Assembly: GCF_018598225.1 (NCBI RefSeq)
Contig: NZ_JAHESF010000024.1
Location: 1-64,000 of the forward strand
Direction of reading: 5' to 3'
From: Chryseosolibacter histidinae
Lineage (GTDB): Bacteria; Bacteroidota; Bacteroidia; Cytophagales; Cyclobacteriaceae
Length of the DNA stretch: 64,000 nucleotides
The notes beneath the pieces are model-generated. The model searched no databases. It saw only the letters and a program-made list of their open reading frames with translations, and was not told the DNA's origin. Made by a program: the position numbers and the translations under genes. Shown here in pieces: positions 53,953-61,127 of this stretch (its first letter is position 1; every line of letters begins with the position of its first letter).

Positions 53953-55551
53953 TTAGGGTTTATTCACGCCATATGAGCCACCAACACCTTCCTGAAAATA
54001 CCGAAGGCCCAGTGCCAACTGATCAGACATCATAATCACACCGTCGATACAGCGCTTCGTGGATGCCGGGTCATCAATTTCCAGCAATCCTACTTCGCAC
54101 AATCCTTTAATAGAAGCCAGCGTTTTTCTCAATTGACCTGATGTCTTTTCAATAGACATGTTCCTCTCGTTCAAAGTCCCTATCAGCATCTCATGATTTT
54201 CTTCCAATTGCTTTGTTCGTTCCTTCACCCTTTCATCGAGAATCACATTGATAACTTGTTTCCGCCGGTTACTTTTGAAAAGAATTATTGCCAGCGATAC
54301 AGCCATGGCCGCCACAACACCGATAAGAATATTGAGCAGGATCTGTCGTCTAATCGCAGCATCTTTCAGTCCCAGTACCTCATCCTGAGCAGCTATCCGT
54401 GCCTGATTTTGTTTTTCCAAGTGCTCCGCTTCTAACTTCATCAGGTTCGTAGTCAATTCATCATTGTAAATACTGTCTTTCAACTGGTTGTATTTCTTCT
54501 GATAACGTAGCGCTTCTTTCAAATCACCTTTACTATCATAGACTTGCGAGAAACGCTTGTATACCTTGATCATTTCAAGATTGAATGGTTCGCCTTGTGC
54601 AATCAGCTTTTCGGCAGCTTTTAAATAGACAGTCGCCTTACCAAGGTCTTTGCGTAAAATATATATCTCAGCCAGGTAGTTAATATTATCGAGTTGATAT
54701 CGGGCATTTCCAAGCTGCCCCGCCAGGTGGTAGGATCGCAAAAAAAAGATTTCCGCTGCGCGCAGTTTCTTCTGAAGGAAATAAACCATACCCAGGCTGA
54801 AGAAAGCATCCACCTTTGCGTCCTCTTTACATTGCCTATGCCGGCAATAGGCCAGCGTACTATCAGCAAATCGCCTCGCGGCTAAAAGACTGTTCATTTG
54901 GGCATGACAAAGGCTTATGTTAGCCAAAAGCGTCTCGCGTTCAAAGTCATCATTTAACTTTTTTCGCAGCTGCAACGCCTGCTTAAAATAAGACAATCCC
55001 CTGGCATAATCGTTAAGCTTATAATACAATACCCCAATGTTATTGAGCGTAGTAGCCATTGCATCCTCATCTCTGTCTTGCTGACGAAGCGTTAACGCCT
55101 GAAAATTCAAATCAAGCGCCCTGTCGTATTTCGCGTAATATGTGTTTATAACTGCAAGACTGTTCAATATTGCAGAATGATCGGTTCTTAGGCTGTGTCT
55201 TTTGGCAACCGGTAGAATCTCTGTTAAAACCTTATCCGCTTCTCTATACATTAACAACCTATTCAACAATTGTCCGACGATCCGCGAAGATTGAACTATT
55301 TTAGCTGTATCGGCAGCCTGAAAAGCCAATTCCCTCGCTTCTCTGGCTAGTTCAAGCGCAACAGCGTTGTTATTCACAGCTCCGTGCAGACGTACAAGGC
55401 TGATCAATGGATCGTATTTAGAAATGCCTGAGCCCTTTTGAATCAGGGACTGCAGCGAGTCGATCTTTTGCTGCTGAGGATAGACGCATAATGGCATGAA
55501 AGCACAGACTATCATCCACAGATACCTGCTGGGAATGTGTAACAATTTCAT
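53953..55551 (-). CDS. TPR membrane protein with degenerate DHp domain (pseudo-kinase), first gene of the array
   Basis: A 532-residue protein: signal peptide (about 1-25, ending CVYPQ), periplasmic TPR units (KYDRALDLNFQALTLRQQDR, DYARGLSYFKQALQLRKKLN), a CRHRQC cysteine pair, TM helix (ILLNILIGVVAAMAVSLAII) and coiled coil. The last segment KTSGQLRKTLASIKGLCEVG matches the DHp helix of the TPR kinase but has G472 where the phospho-accepting histidine should be. No HATPase domain is present. It is divergent from the soluble kinase at 55710, and the shared gap could coordinate the two. It is the least degenerate end of a tandem array of four related genes. Confidence 0.85.
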   Translation of the reverse strand: MKLLHIPSRYLWMIVCAFMPLCVYPQQQKIDSLQSLIQKGSGISKYDPLISLVRLHGAVNNNAVALELAREARELAFQAADTAKIVQSSRIVGQLLNRLLMYREADKVLTEILPVAKRHSLRTDHSAILNSLAVINTYYAKYDRALDLNFQALTLRQQDRDEDAMATTLNNIGVLYYKLNDYARGLSYFKQALQLRKKLNDDFERETLLANISLCHAQMNSLLAARRFADSTLAYCRHRQCKEDAKVDAFFSLGMVYFLQKKLRAAEIFFLRSYHLAGQLGNARYQLDNINYLAEIYILRKDLGKATVYLKAAEKLIAQGEPFNLEMIKVYKRFSQVYDSKGDLKEALRYQKKYNQLKDSIYNDELTTNLMKLEAEHLEKQNQARIAAQDEVLGLKDAAIRRQILLNILIGVVAAMAVSLAIILFKSNRRKQVINVILDERVKERTKQLEENHEMLIGTLNERNMSIEKTSGQLRKTLASIKGLCEVGLLEIDDPASTKRCIDGVIMMSDQLALGLRYFQEGVGGSYGVNKP

Positions 55552-55655
55552 AAGGACTAATAATTTACAAATTGTATTTTCAGGATCTTAACGTTTTGCA
55601 GAAGAAAAAATGTAAACGATACCGAAACTGATAACATTTGTATTTCAAATGATCA

Positions 55656-55663
55656 TAACTTTG
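55656..55663 (+). promoter_or_regulatory. Exact -7 element TAACTTTG before the soluble kinase
   Basis: TAACTTTG matches TAnnTTTG, 46 nt before the ATG at 55710. A TTTG lies 15 nt upstream of it, closer than usual. The 158-bp gap also holds CATTTG-TATTT-CAAATG, a small palindrome (55636-55652). Confidence 0.5.
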
Positions 55664-55709
55664 AAAAGTTGCTGAACAATATAATTTAGCTAAAAAAATA
55701 GTTACCGTA

Positions 55710-56381
55710 ATGCCATTCTTTGTCTCCCGCAAAAATTTTGAATCAGAGATATCAAAACGTGCAGCCGAAGCCTGCGACCAGGTGATCTCGCAAATGGGCG
55801 CCGAGCTGCATGATGACCTGATACAGAAACTTTCCATTTTCAGGCTTTATATGGACAGGATCGAACGATCATCTAGCGATCCTGCAGAGATTGAAACGCT
55901 TGTAATCAAAATGAAAAGTGATTTTGAGCAGGTGACCCGCGCCGTAAAAAATCTATCGCGCAGGCTACTGCCCGTACGCATGGAAGGCGATACGCTGATC
56001 AAAATGCTTGAAACGCTTTGCCTAACCATGGAGCACCCTGGCACAGGACATGTCCACTTCTCAACGGAGGGCGATCCCATACCCATGAGCGAACAGGTAG
56101 AAATGCACGTCTTGCGTATTGCACAGGAACTGATCCAAAATGCATTCAAACATTCGGCTGCATGGCACATCTGGGTTCGTGTTCAATGGCAGGCAAATAA
56201 ACTTGTCATGGAAGTAGAAGACGACGGAAGCGGATTCTCCCGCATACCTGAATTCATCAATCGGCTCAAAAAAAAGAACAACACGTTAAAAATGAGATCT
56301 CAAGCGATAGGAGCTTCGATTGACTATCGGCAAGGCACAAAAGGATTGTTAGCGAAGCTGATACTGCATACAAATCGATGA
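55710..56381 (+). CDS. Stand-alone cytosolic NarL-type histidine kinase
   Basis: A 223-residue protein with no signal peptide, transmembrane helix or sensor domain. A HisKA_3 helix has H34 (GAELHDDLIQKLSIF) and the HATPase domain shows the N box (AQELIQNAFKHSAAWHI) and VEDDGSGF. The final G2-type box is weak. NarL-type kinases partner with LuxR-type regulators such as those at 56407 and 58117. Lacking its own input, it may be controlled by the divergent TPR pseudo-kinases; this is inference. It is convergent with the 56407 regulator, 25 nt apart. Confidence 0.9.
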   Translation: MPFFVSRKNFESEISKRAAEACDQVISQMGAELHDDLIQKLSIFRLYMDRIERSSSDPAEIETLVIKMKSDFEQVTRAVKNLSRRLLPVRMEGDTLIKMLETLCLTMEHPGTGHVHFSTEGDPIPMSEQVEMHVLRIAQELIQNAFKHSAAWHIWVRVQWQANKLVMEVEDDGSGFSRIPEFINRLKKKNNTLKMRSQAIGASIDYRQGTKGLLAKLILHTNR

Positions 56382-56406
56382 ATGCCGACTTACATACATG
56401 CAAAGA

Positions 56407-57063
56407 TCATAGTATTCCATTGCGAAAGGCATAGACGAGCAATGCTGCGGTATTTGTCACACCTACTTTTCGCATCAACCTGATCCTGAAAGTTTCCGTG
56501 GAACCAGGACTTCTTTTCAGCATCGAAGCAATTTCTTTGGAAGTAACTCCGGTGGCTATTGCCTTTAAAAGTTCCTTCTCCTGAGAAGACAGCAATACTG
56601 ACGGAATATCCGCCCAATGATAACTATTATTTTGAATGATTGTGAGAACGCTTTTTGGAAAATAGCTGCCTGAATCGAGTACGCCCTTTATTGCATTACT
56701 GATCTCCACGTAGCCGTCTAACTTGTATACAATACCGTTCACGCCAGACTTTAAAAGCTCTACGACCACCTCTATGCCATCGAGACCAGTAACAGCAATG
56801 ACGTATGGCTGGCTGCTCAGGTGTTTCATCTTTCTAAATAACTCCAGTCCACTGATCTTCCGCAATCGGATATCAAGCAAAACAAGGTCAATCTTATTGG
56901 CTCCAAGCTGGTGCATGAAGGTTTCTTCATCATCAGCTTCGTAGACTGCACCTGTAAATACTTCCTTTTGCAGCAACAACCGCAACCCTTCCCTGAGCAG
57001 GGCTTCGTCATCCACGATCAGTATATTCAACTTATTGGCCGGTACGGATCTCAATATCGTCAT
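56407..57063 (-). CDS. LuxR/NarL-family response regulator A
   Basis: A 218-residue regulator. Receiver: D18/D19 (ILIVDDEALL), phospho-acceptor D64 (LVLLDIRLRKISG), a TGLDG loop and lysine in YKLDGYVE. C-terminal LuxR HTH: SSQEKELLKAIATGVTSKEI and TFRIRLMRKVGVTNTAALL. It shares the receiver loop TGLDG and the ending YAFRNGIL with the regulator at 58117, so the two are paralogues. It is divergent from the 57250 gene across nested palindrome A, which it probably binds. Confidence 0.93.
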   Translation of the reverse strand: MTILRSVPANKLNILIVDDEALLREGLRLLLQKEVFTGAVYEADDEETFMHQLGANKIDLVLLDIRLRKISGLELFRKMKHLSSQPYVIAVTGLDGIEVVVELLKSGVNGIVYKLDGYVEISNAIKGVLDSGSYFPKSVLTIIQNNSYHWADIPSVLLSSQEKELLKAIATGVTSKEIASMLKRSPGSTETFRIRLMRKVGVTNTAALLVYAFRNGIL

Positions 57064-57131
57064 CTCCTTGAAAATGTTCCTCGACAGTCAAACCTGCCCA
57101 TGTAAACAATAAAATCACCCTAAATTAAGGT

Positions 57132-57179
57132 TTATGGTAGGAAAACCTAACACAGTATTGTTAGGTTTTCCTACCATAA
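57132..57179. promoter_or_regulatory. Nested palindromic operator A
   Basis: Two perfect 21-bp reverse-complement arms (57132-57152 and 57159-57179) flank a 6-nt centre. Inside each arm is an AGG-N4-CCT element (GTAGG-AAAA-CCTAAC and GTTAGG-TTTT-CCTAC) with centres 24 bp apart. It lies between regulator A and the 57250 gene. A candidate -7 box TACTTTCG (57215-57222) is centred 63 bp from the middle of the palindrome. It is expected to bind a LuxR-type regulator dimer pair. Confidence 0.8.
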
Positions 57180-57249
57180 TGAGTTTGAATGGTGCACAGA
57201 AGAATATCTGCACTTACTTTCGGGTCAACAACGCACTAACCCTAAAGTT

Positions 57250-57714
57250 ATGCCACAGGAGAACAGACCATTCACCCTCAAGCCCGAAAACCTGCAAAAG
57301 ATATTCAATGCTTTGAACGACGCAAACGAGTCATTGAAGCCATACCTCATCTCACTTACACAGGCTGAACGGCAAGCATTGCCCAAGATGAGCGAAGGAA
57401 CTTTGCCGTTTGTACAAATGGCGCTGGAGTACGCCAGAAAAAACCCCGGGCTTGTGCCTGTCTATATCGATGTGAATGAGCTTAAAACTGATCTCCAGAC
57501 GGTAGAAGGCCTGCTTCGTATCTTCAAACCAGTGGAGGAACTATACCACAATCTCAACGATACTATTACCCTCTCAGGCAGTGAGGCCTTCATGGCTTCA
57601 CTTGCCTTTTATAATAGTGTGAAGCACGCAACAAAGATCAATATCCCAGGAACAAAGGTGATATCAGAGGATCTCAAAATGTGTTTCTCGAAGCAAGAAC
57701 AAAAATCAGCTTAA
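57250..57714 (+). CDS. Unknown-function protein, paralogue A (MPQEN family)
   Basis: A 154-residue soluble, mostly helical protein starting MPQENRPFTLKPENLQK. Conserved with the protein at 58951: SLTQAERQALPKMSEG, LPFVQMALEYARKNPGLVP, and LSGSEAFMASLAFYNSVK (109-125). No signal peptide, membrane segment or catalytic motif was recognised. I do not know a named domain, although proteins of this look occur in other bacteria. Its expression is probably driven by operator A, so it is likely an output of regulator A. Confidence 0.8.
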   Translation: MPQENRPFTLKPENLQKIFNALNDANESLKPYLISLTQAERQALPKMSEGTLPFVQMALEYARKNPGLVPVYIDVNELKTDLQTVEGLLRIFKPVEELYHNLNDTITLSGSEAFMASLAFYNSVKHATKINIPGTKVISEDLKMCFSKQEQKSA

Positions 57715-57796
57715 GGGATCCACTGTCAAAAGGTATCGTTTGAAATAGTATGATCAACCGTCACGAAATCCTACAAGGCAAATCTGCTCCAGACGC

Positions 57797-58099
57797 ATGA
57801 GAATAATATTGAATAACAGAGGATTGAAAACACTGCAGAGTTTCAGGAGCTGGCAGACGAACAACGAACAGGAAACCATGATCGAGTTCGAGCCCATCTT
57901 TTTGAAGATCAATAATTGTCTGCACATCAACTCCATCCACGTCTGCGCCGACGGTAAAAGAAAAAAATCCAATTTCATCCATGTCTTAACGCTTGGCGAC
58001 ATTGTCATTCTCCGGGATTTTCTGACGGAGGTCTTAAACACAGCCGAACATGAACTGCAGATAAACTCCAGGCACGACAACGTGACACCAAAAGATTAG
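57797..58099 (+). CDS. Small hypothetical protein
   Basis: A 100-residue frame on the plus strand starting MRIILNNRGLKTLQSF, with an internal ATG at M28. Codon third positions resemble the neighbouring plus-strand gene, which favours it over an opposite-strand frame of similar length. Residues 28-90 alternate hydrophobic and polar positions (FIHVLTLGDIVILRDFLTEV). No family recognised. It lies 82 nt after the 57250 gene and ends 17 nt before regulator B (convergent). Confidence 0.5.
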   Translation: MRIILNNRGLKTLQSFRSWQTNNEQETMIEFEPIFLKINNCLHINSIHVCADGKRKKSNFIHVLTLGDIVILRDFLTEVLNTAEHELQINSRHDNVTPKD

Positions 58100-58116
58100 T
58101 AAAGCGTTGTGCTTAA

Positions 58117-58752
58117 TCATAATATCCCATTGCGAAACGCATAGGCCAATAGTCCGGCGGTGTTCTGCACGCCTACTTTCCGCATTAATCTGATCCTATA
58201 TGTCTCAGCCGTGGCTAAGGTTACTTTCAGCTGTGGCGCAATTTCTTTTGTAGTTTGCCCATCTGCCAACGCCCTTAAAATGTCTTTCTCCTGAGCTGTT
58301 AGAGGCACTGAGTGGATCTTTTCCCATCGGTGCAGGTTATCTTGTATAATCTTAAGAATGTTGGGAGGAAAATAGCAGTCGGAAAGCATTACTGTTTTAA
58401 TCGCCTTAAGGACTTCGTCAAAGCCGTCAAGTTTGTGTACGATGCCATTGACGCCCGCTTTGAGCAGGTTAATGATCATCTCAGCACCGTCTAACCCTGT
58501 TACTGCGATCACTTTGGGTTGCTGCGCGCTTTTTTTGATCACCTCCATCAACTCCAAGCCGTTGGTGTCTTTAAGCCGTATGTCGAGTAATATCACGTCT
58601 ATCGGGACCGTGGCGAGCTGTTTTTTAAATTCTGAAGCATTGCCTGCTTCGTAGATCGCTTTTATAGAATTTTCCGTACTGAGTAACGCTTTAAACCCCT
58701 GTCGTACCATGGCCTCGTCGTCAACCAACAAAACGCCTATCTTGTTACTCAT
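58117..58752 (-). CDS. LuxR/NarL-family response regulator B
   Basis: A 211-residue regulator starting at ATG 58752 (MSNKIGVLLVDDEAMVRQG). A GTG 30 nt upstream is possible but adds a non-conserved stretch. Receiver: D11/D12, phospho-acceptor D57 (VILLDIRLKDTNG), the TGLDG loop. LuxR HTH: TAQEKDILRALADGQTTKEI, RIRLMRKVGVQNTAGLLAYA. It is a paralogue of regulator A and is divergent from the 58951 gene across palindrome B. Confidence 0.93.
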   Translation of the reverse strand: MSNKIGVLLVDDEAMVRQGFKALLSTENSIKAIYEAGNASEFKKQLATVPIDVILLDIRLKDTNGLELMEVIKKSAQQPKVIAVTGLDGAEMIINLLKAGVNGIVHKLDGFDEVLKAIKTVMLSDCYFPPNILKIIQDNLHRWEKIHSVPLTAQEKDILRALADGQTTKEIAPQLKVTLATAETYRIRLMRKVGVQNTAGLLAYAFRNGIL

Positions 58753-58834
58753 GTTCCGATTTAGTGTGAATCCAGTAGCCACAGCGTGATCCGTCGGCCA
58801 GCAAGTCTTACCATCACTTCTCTAATTTAGTGAT

Positions 58835-58879
58835 TTGTCAGGAAAACCTGACAACTTTCATGTCTGGTTTTCCTGACAA
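58835..58879. promoter_or_regulatory. Nested palindromic operator B
   Basis: 19-bp arms (58835-58853 and 58861-58879) are reverse complements with one mismatch, around a 7-nt centre. Each holds a 16-bp element: GTCAGGAAAACCTGAC (58837-58852, a perfect 6-4-6 palindrome) and GTCTGGTTTTCCTGAC (58862-58877), centres 25 bp apart. A candidate -7 box TACATTCG (58917-58924) is centred 63.5 bp from the middle. Same architecture as operator A. Confidence 0.8.
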
Positions 58880-58950
58880 AAATAATTTTGGCAGTACACT
58901 TTCAGCTTTTCCATTTTACATTCGGGTATTGATGCACTAACCCGAGCGTT

Positions 58951-59478
58951 ATGCCACAGGAGAACAAACTTCAACTCAAGCCGGAAGACCTGAAAAAGGT
59001 AATTGACGGGTTGGCTGTAATCAAAGCGATATTAAAACCTTACCTGGTCACGCTAACGGCGGTGGAACGCCAGGAGATGCCTCGAATGAGCGATGGAATT
59101 TCACCGTTTGTGCAGCGGGCACTAGACTATGCGCAAACTCATACGGGCTTCGTTCCCTCGTATATCAATATAAAATCATTGAAAACTGATCTCGAAGTGG
59201 TAGACCAGATCGCGCAAATATTCAGACCAATAGAACAACTATACTCCGATGTGAACGATACGATGACCCTCTCTGGCAGTGAAGCCTACGTGGCTTCACT
59301 TGCCTTCTATCACAGCGTAAAGCAGGCAGAAAAAATGAATGTACCCGGTGCGAAGGCTATGGCCGAAGATCTCAGAACGCTTTTGCGCGGCGGTACAAAA
59401 ACCATCAGTGAGATCAAGATCCTGAAATGGATCAAGGCAGTATCAGGCCGATACCGCATCAACAGATACCTGAATTAA
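58951..59478 (+). CDS. Unknown-function protein, paralogue B (MPQEN family)
   Basis: A 175-residue paralogue of the 57250 protein, starting MPQENKLQLKPEDLKKV. Shared blocks are TAVERQEMPRMSDGISPFVQ, LKTDLEVVDQIAQIFRPIEQ, and LSGSEAYVASLAFYHSVK. It has an extra C-terminal tail (about 150-175) that A lacks. No known domain. It follows operator B and a terminator ends the unit. With regulator B it forms the second copy of a tandemly duplicated regulator-operator-output module. Confidence 0.8.
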   Translation: MPQENKLQLKPEDLKKVIDGLAVIKAILKPYLVTLTAVERQEMPRMSDGISPFVQRALDYAQTHTGFVPSYINIKSLKTDLEVVDQIAQIFRPIEQLYSDVNDTMTLSGSEAYVASLAFYHSVKQAEKMNVPGAKAMAEDLRTLLRGGTKTISEIKILKWIKAVSGRYRINRYLN

Positions 59479-59532
59479 ACTTTGTGCCCACCTGTTCGAT
59501 TCTCTATCAAGTGCCCATCCCGTCCGTTGTCC

Positions 59533-59565
59533 AAGAGTCCCGCGTTGCGGGACTCTTTTCTTTTA
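59533..59565 (+). terminator. Intrinsic terminator after paralogue B
   Basis: AAGAGTCCCGC (59533-59543) and GCGGGACTCTT (59547-59557) form an 11-bp perfect stem with a 3-nt loop, followed by TTCTTTT. Confidence 0.9.
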
Positions 59566-59985
59566 TCCACCTGGCACAACAACTCTGAATGAAGTTACAG
59601 AGACGCAATAGCCGAAAAACGAAGTGGCTATTTCTTATACTATTTCATTCGGGCAACACGAAAATTCAACTATTCAATCTAATATTCCGGTAATCCATTT
59701 TGATCGTATTACTGGCACTTTTAAGAAAAACTGCGATCGGCTGCTTTGTGTATTATACGAATTCGAAATAGGTCCAGACTTGATCTAGCAAGCTGCAAAC
59801 CAAACATTCAGGCGCTTTCCGATAGCCTAGATTCTAATGGCATATTCTAACAGGGCCCGAATTCTACATCTTAAAAATATTGTCTATCTTGTTGTAAGAT
59901 TCCCTGCCCCACCCGATCCAACTGATCACAGCCCACCGGGAATCCAGTTGCTAGCCGTTTATAAATTCTAACTACCCTATTCCTT
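59566..59985. other. Intergenic region without a recognisable gene
   Basis: About 420 bases, AT-rich, marking the right edge of the signalling region. No open frame with plausible product, no strong promoter, repeat or integration-site pattern was recognised. Confidence 0.45.
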
Positions 59986-60528
59986 ATGACCCCTGCGCTA
60001 TGGATTGGTTTTGCTTTTTTAGCTTTGTTATTACTTGTTCTAATTGCTTTCCTTTTCATTCCGGACAAACTAAGCAGCACCCAAAAGGATATCTTACATT
60101 TTTTTATGAGCATATGCGCCGGTTTTGCAGGCGGGTTTATTACAGGAGACGTATTATTTCAGCTAGATGCTAAGTTGTCTGACGGATTCAAATTTGGCAT
60201 TTCAGGAACAGCAGGAGTCGCACTGTTTTTAGTGGTTTTTTTTAAAAAGAAAGTGAGCGCCGTTAGGCATGATATCGACGGCTTCAATTTTTCAATTCCT
60301 CAGGGATGGACTTTTGAGCAAGCTGTTGCCAAAATATGTGAAGTTGATCGCAGCTTATATCACATCGATGGATTCACAGATGCAGAACTTTCCTCTAAAT
60401 TAAAAACCAGAGAATTGCATACAAGGAACGCGCTCGAGGCATTAAAGAGACTGAAATATTTCGCGGATCGACTTCCAAGTTATAAAGTAACGCTTACAGA
60501 CGATATTTACACCATTCAAAAAATTTGA
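59986..60528 (+). CDS. Membrane protein with C-terminal helical (winged-helix-like?) domain, unknown function
   Basis: A 180-residue protein. Three hydrophobic segments: residues 4-27 (LWIGFAFLALLLLVLIAFLF), 38-58 (FFMSICAGFAGGFITGDVLF) and 70-87 (ISGTAGVALFLVVFFKKK). The cytoplasmic C-terminal 75 residues form a compact charged helical region (FEQAVAKICEVDRSLYHIDG, LKTRELHTRNALEALKRL) ending in a short strand, which could be a winged-helix or adaptor domain. No family recognised. The next gene starts one base after its stop region, indicating a two-gene operon. Confidence 0.7.
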   Translation: MTPALWIGFAFLALLLLVLIAFLFIPDKLSSTQKDILHFFMSICAGFAGGFITGDVLFQLDAKLSDGFKFGISGTAGVALFLVVFFKKKVSAVRHDIDGFNFSIPQGWTFEQAVAKICEVDRSLYHIDGFTDAELSSKLKTRELHTRNALEALKRLKYFADRLPSYKVTLTDDIYTIQKI

Positions 60529-60529
60529 T

Positions 60530-60907
60530 ATGGCAACTAAAAATATATGCGACTGTCCACTCCCGCCAGGCGGTACTGTTGAATGTGAAGCGCATCAAAT
60601 GGCGGTTTGCGTAATCAAAAATGGCAAGGCGCGTCATTTGTGCTTAAATCCAATAGAAACTTCCGATTCTGTAAAACTGCTCAATTGGGCCTTATCAAAT
60701 ATTATGGAAAAGGATAGAAAACCCTACCAAAACGTAACTGCTAGGGAAACAAGGATTTTGGAGCGAGGCGCCTATGAAAGAAAAGGTATGTCAGTTACAT
60801 TTTCGCTACCTCCGAGTGTATCTGACGCTCTCAGTGAAATAATAGACTTGTTCGAAGGGGTTTTTGTATCTTCTGGATTAACATGCCCTCCCTTCTGCCC
60901 TCGCTGA
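60530..60907 (+). CDS. Cysteine-rich small protein, unknown function
   Basis: A 125-residue soluble protein. The N-terminus has closely spaced cysteines: NICDCPLPPGGTVECEAHQM, AVCVIKNGKARHLCLNP (C7, C9, C19, C27 and C37), which could bind zinc. The C-terminal part (EGVFVSSGLTCPPFCPR) carries two more. The middle helical section is unremarkable. I do not recognise a named domain. It is co-transcribed with the membrane protein at 59986, and the pair may act together. Confidence 0.65.
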   Translation: MATKNICDCPLPPGGTVECEAHQMAVCVIKNGKARHLCLNPIETSDSVKLLNWALSNIMEKDRKPYQNVTARETRILERGAYERKGMSVTFSLPPSVSDALSEIIDLFEGVFVSSGLTCPPFCPR

Positions 60908-61127
60908 TGCGGACCATTTTGTTTTTGGAGGACTCCCGCCATTCTGAAATAAAAAGAAACGAATAAAGCTTGTCTCCAGAGTGTGACAAACCTCACCACG
61001 GAGCGTATGCAACAGGAAACATCACCCTATTTCAGGTCAATTATATATTCAGAAACATAGCTGGGCCAGTAAGAGTATGATACGGCAAACAGATTTTCCC
61101 TGACTCGTTAAGCCAAGATCCTAAGAA

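Noticed and set aside
57754-58080. Minus-strand frame opposite the 57797 gene
   Set aside because: Codon use and amino-acid pattern are poorer than the plus-strand frame; it also lacks a clean start relative to regulator B.
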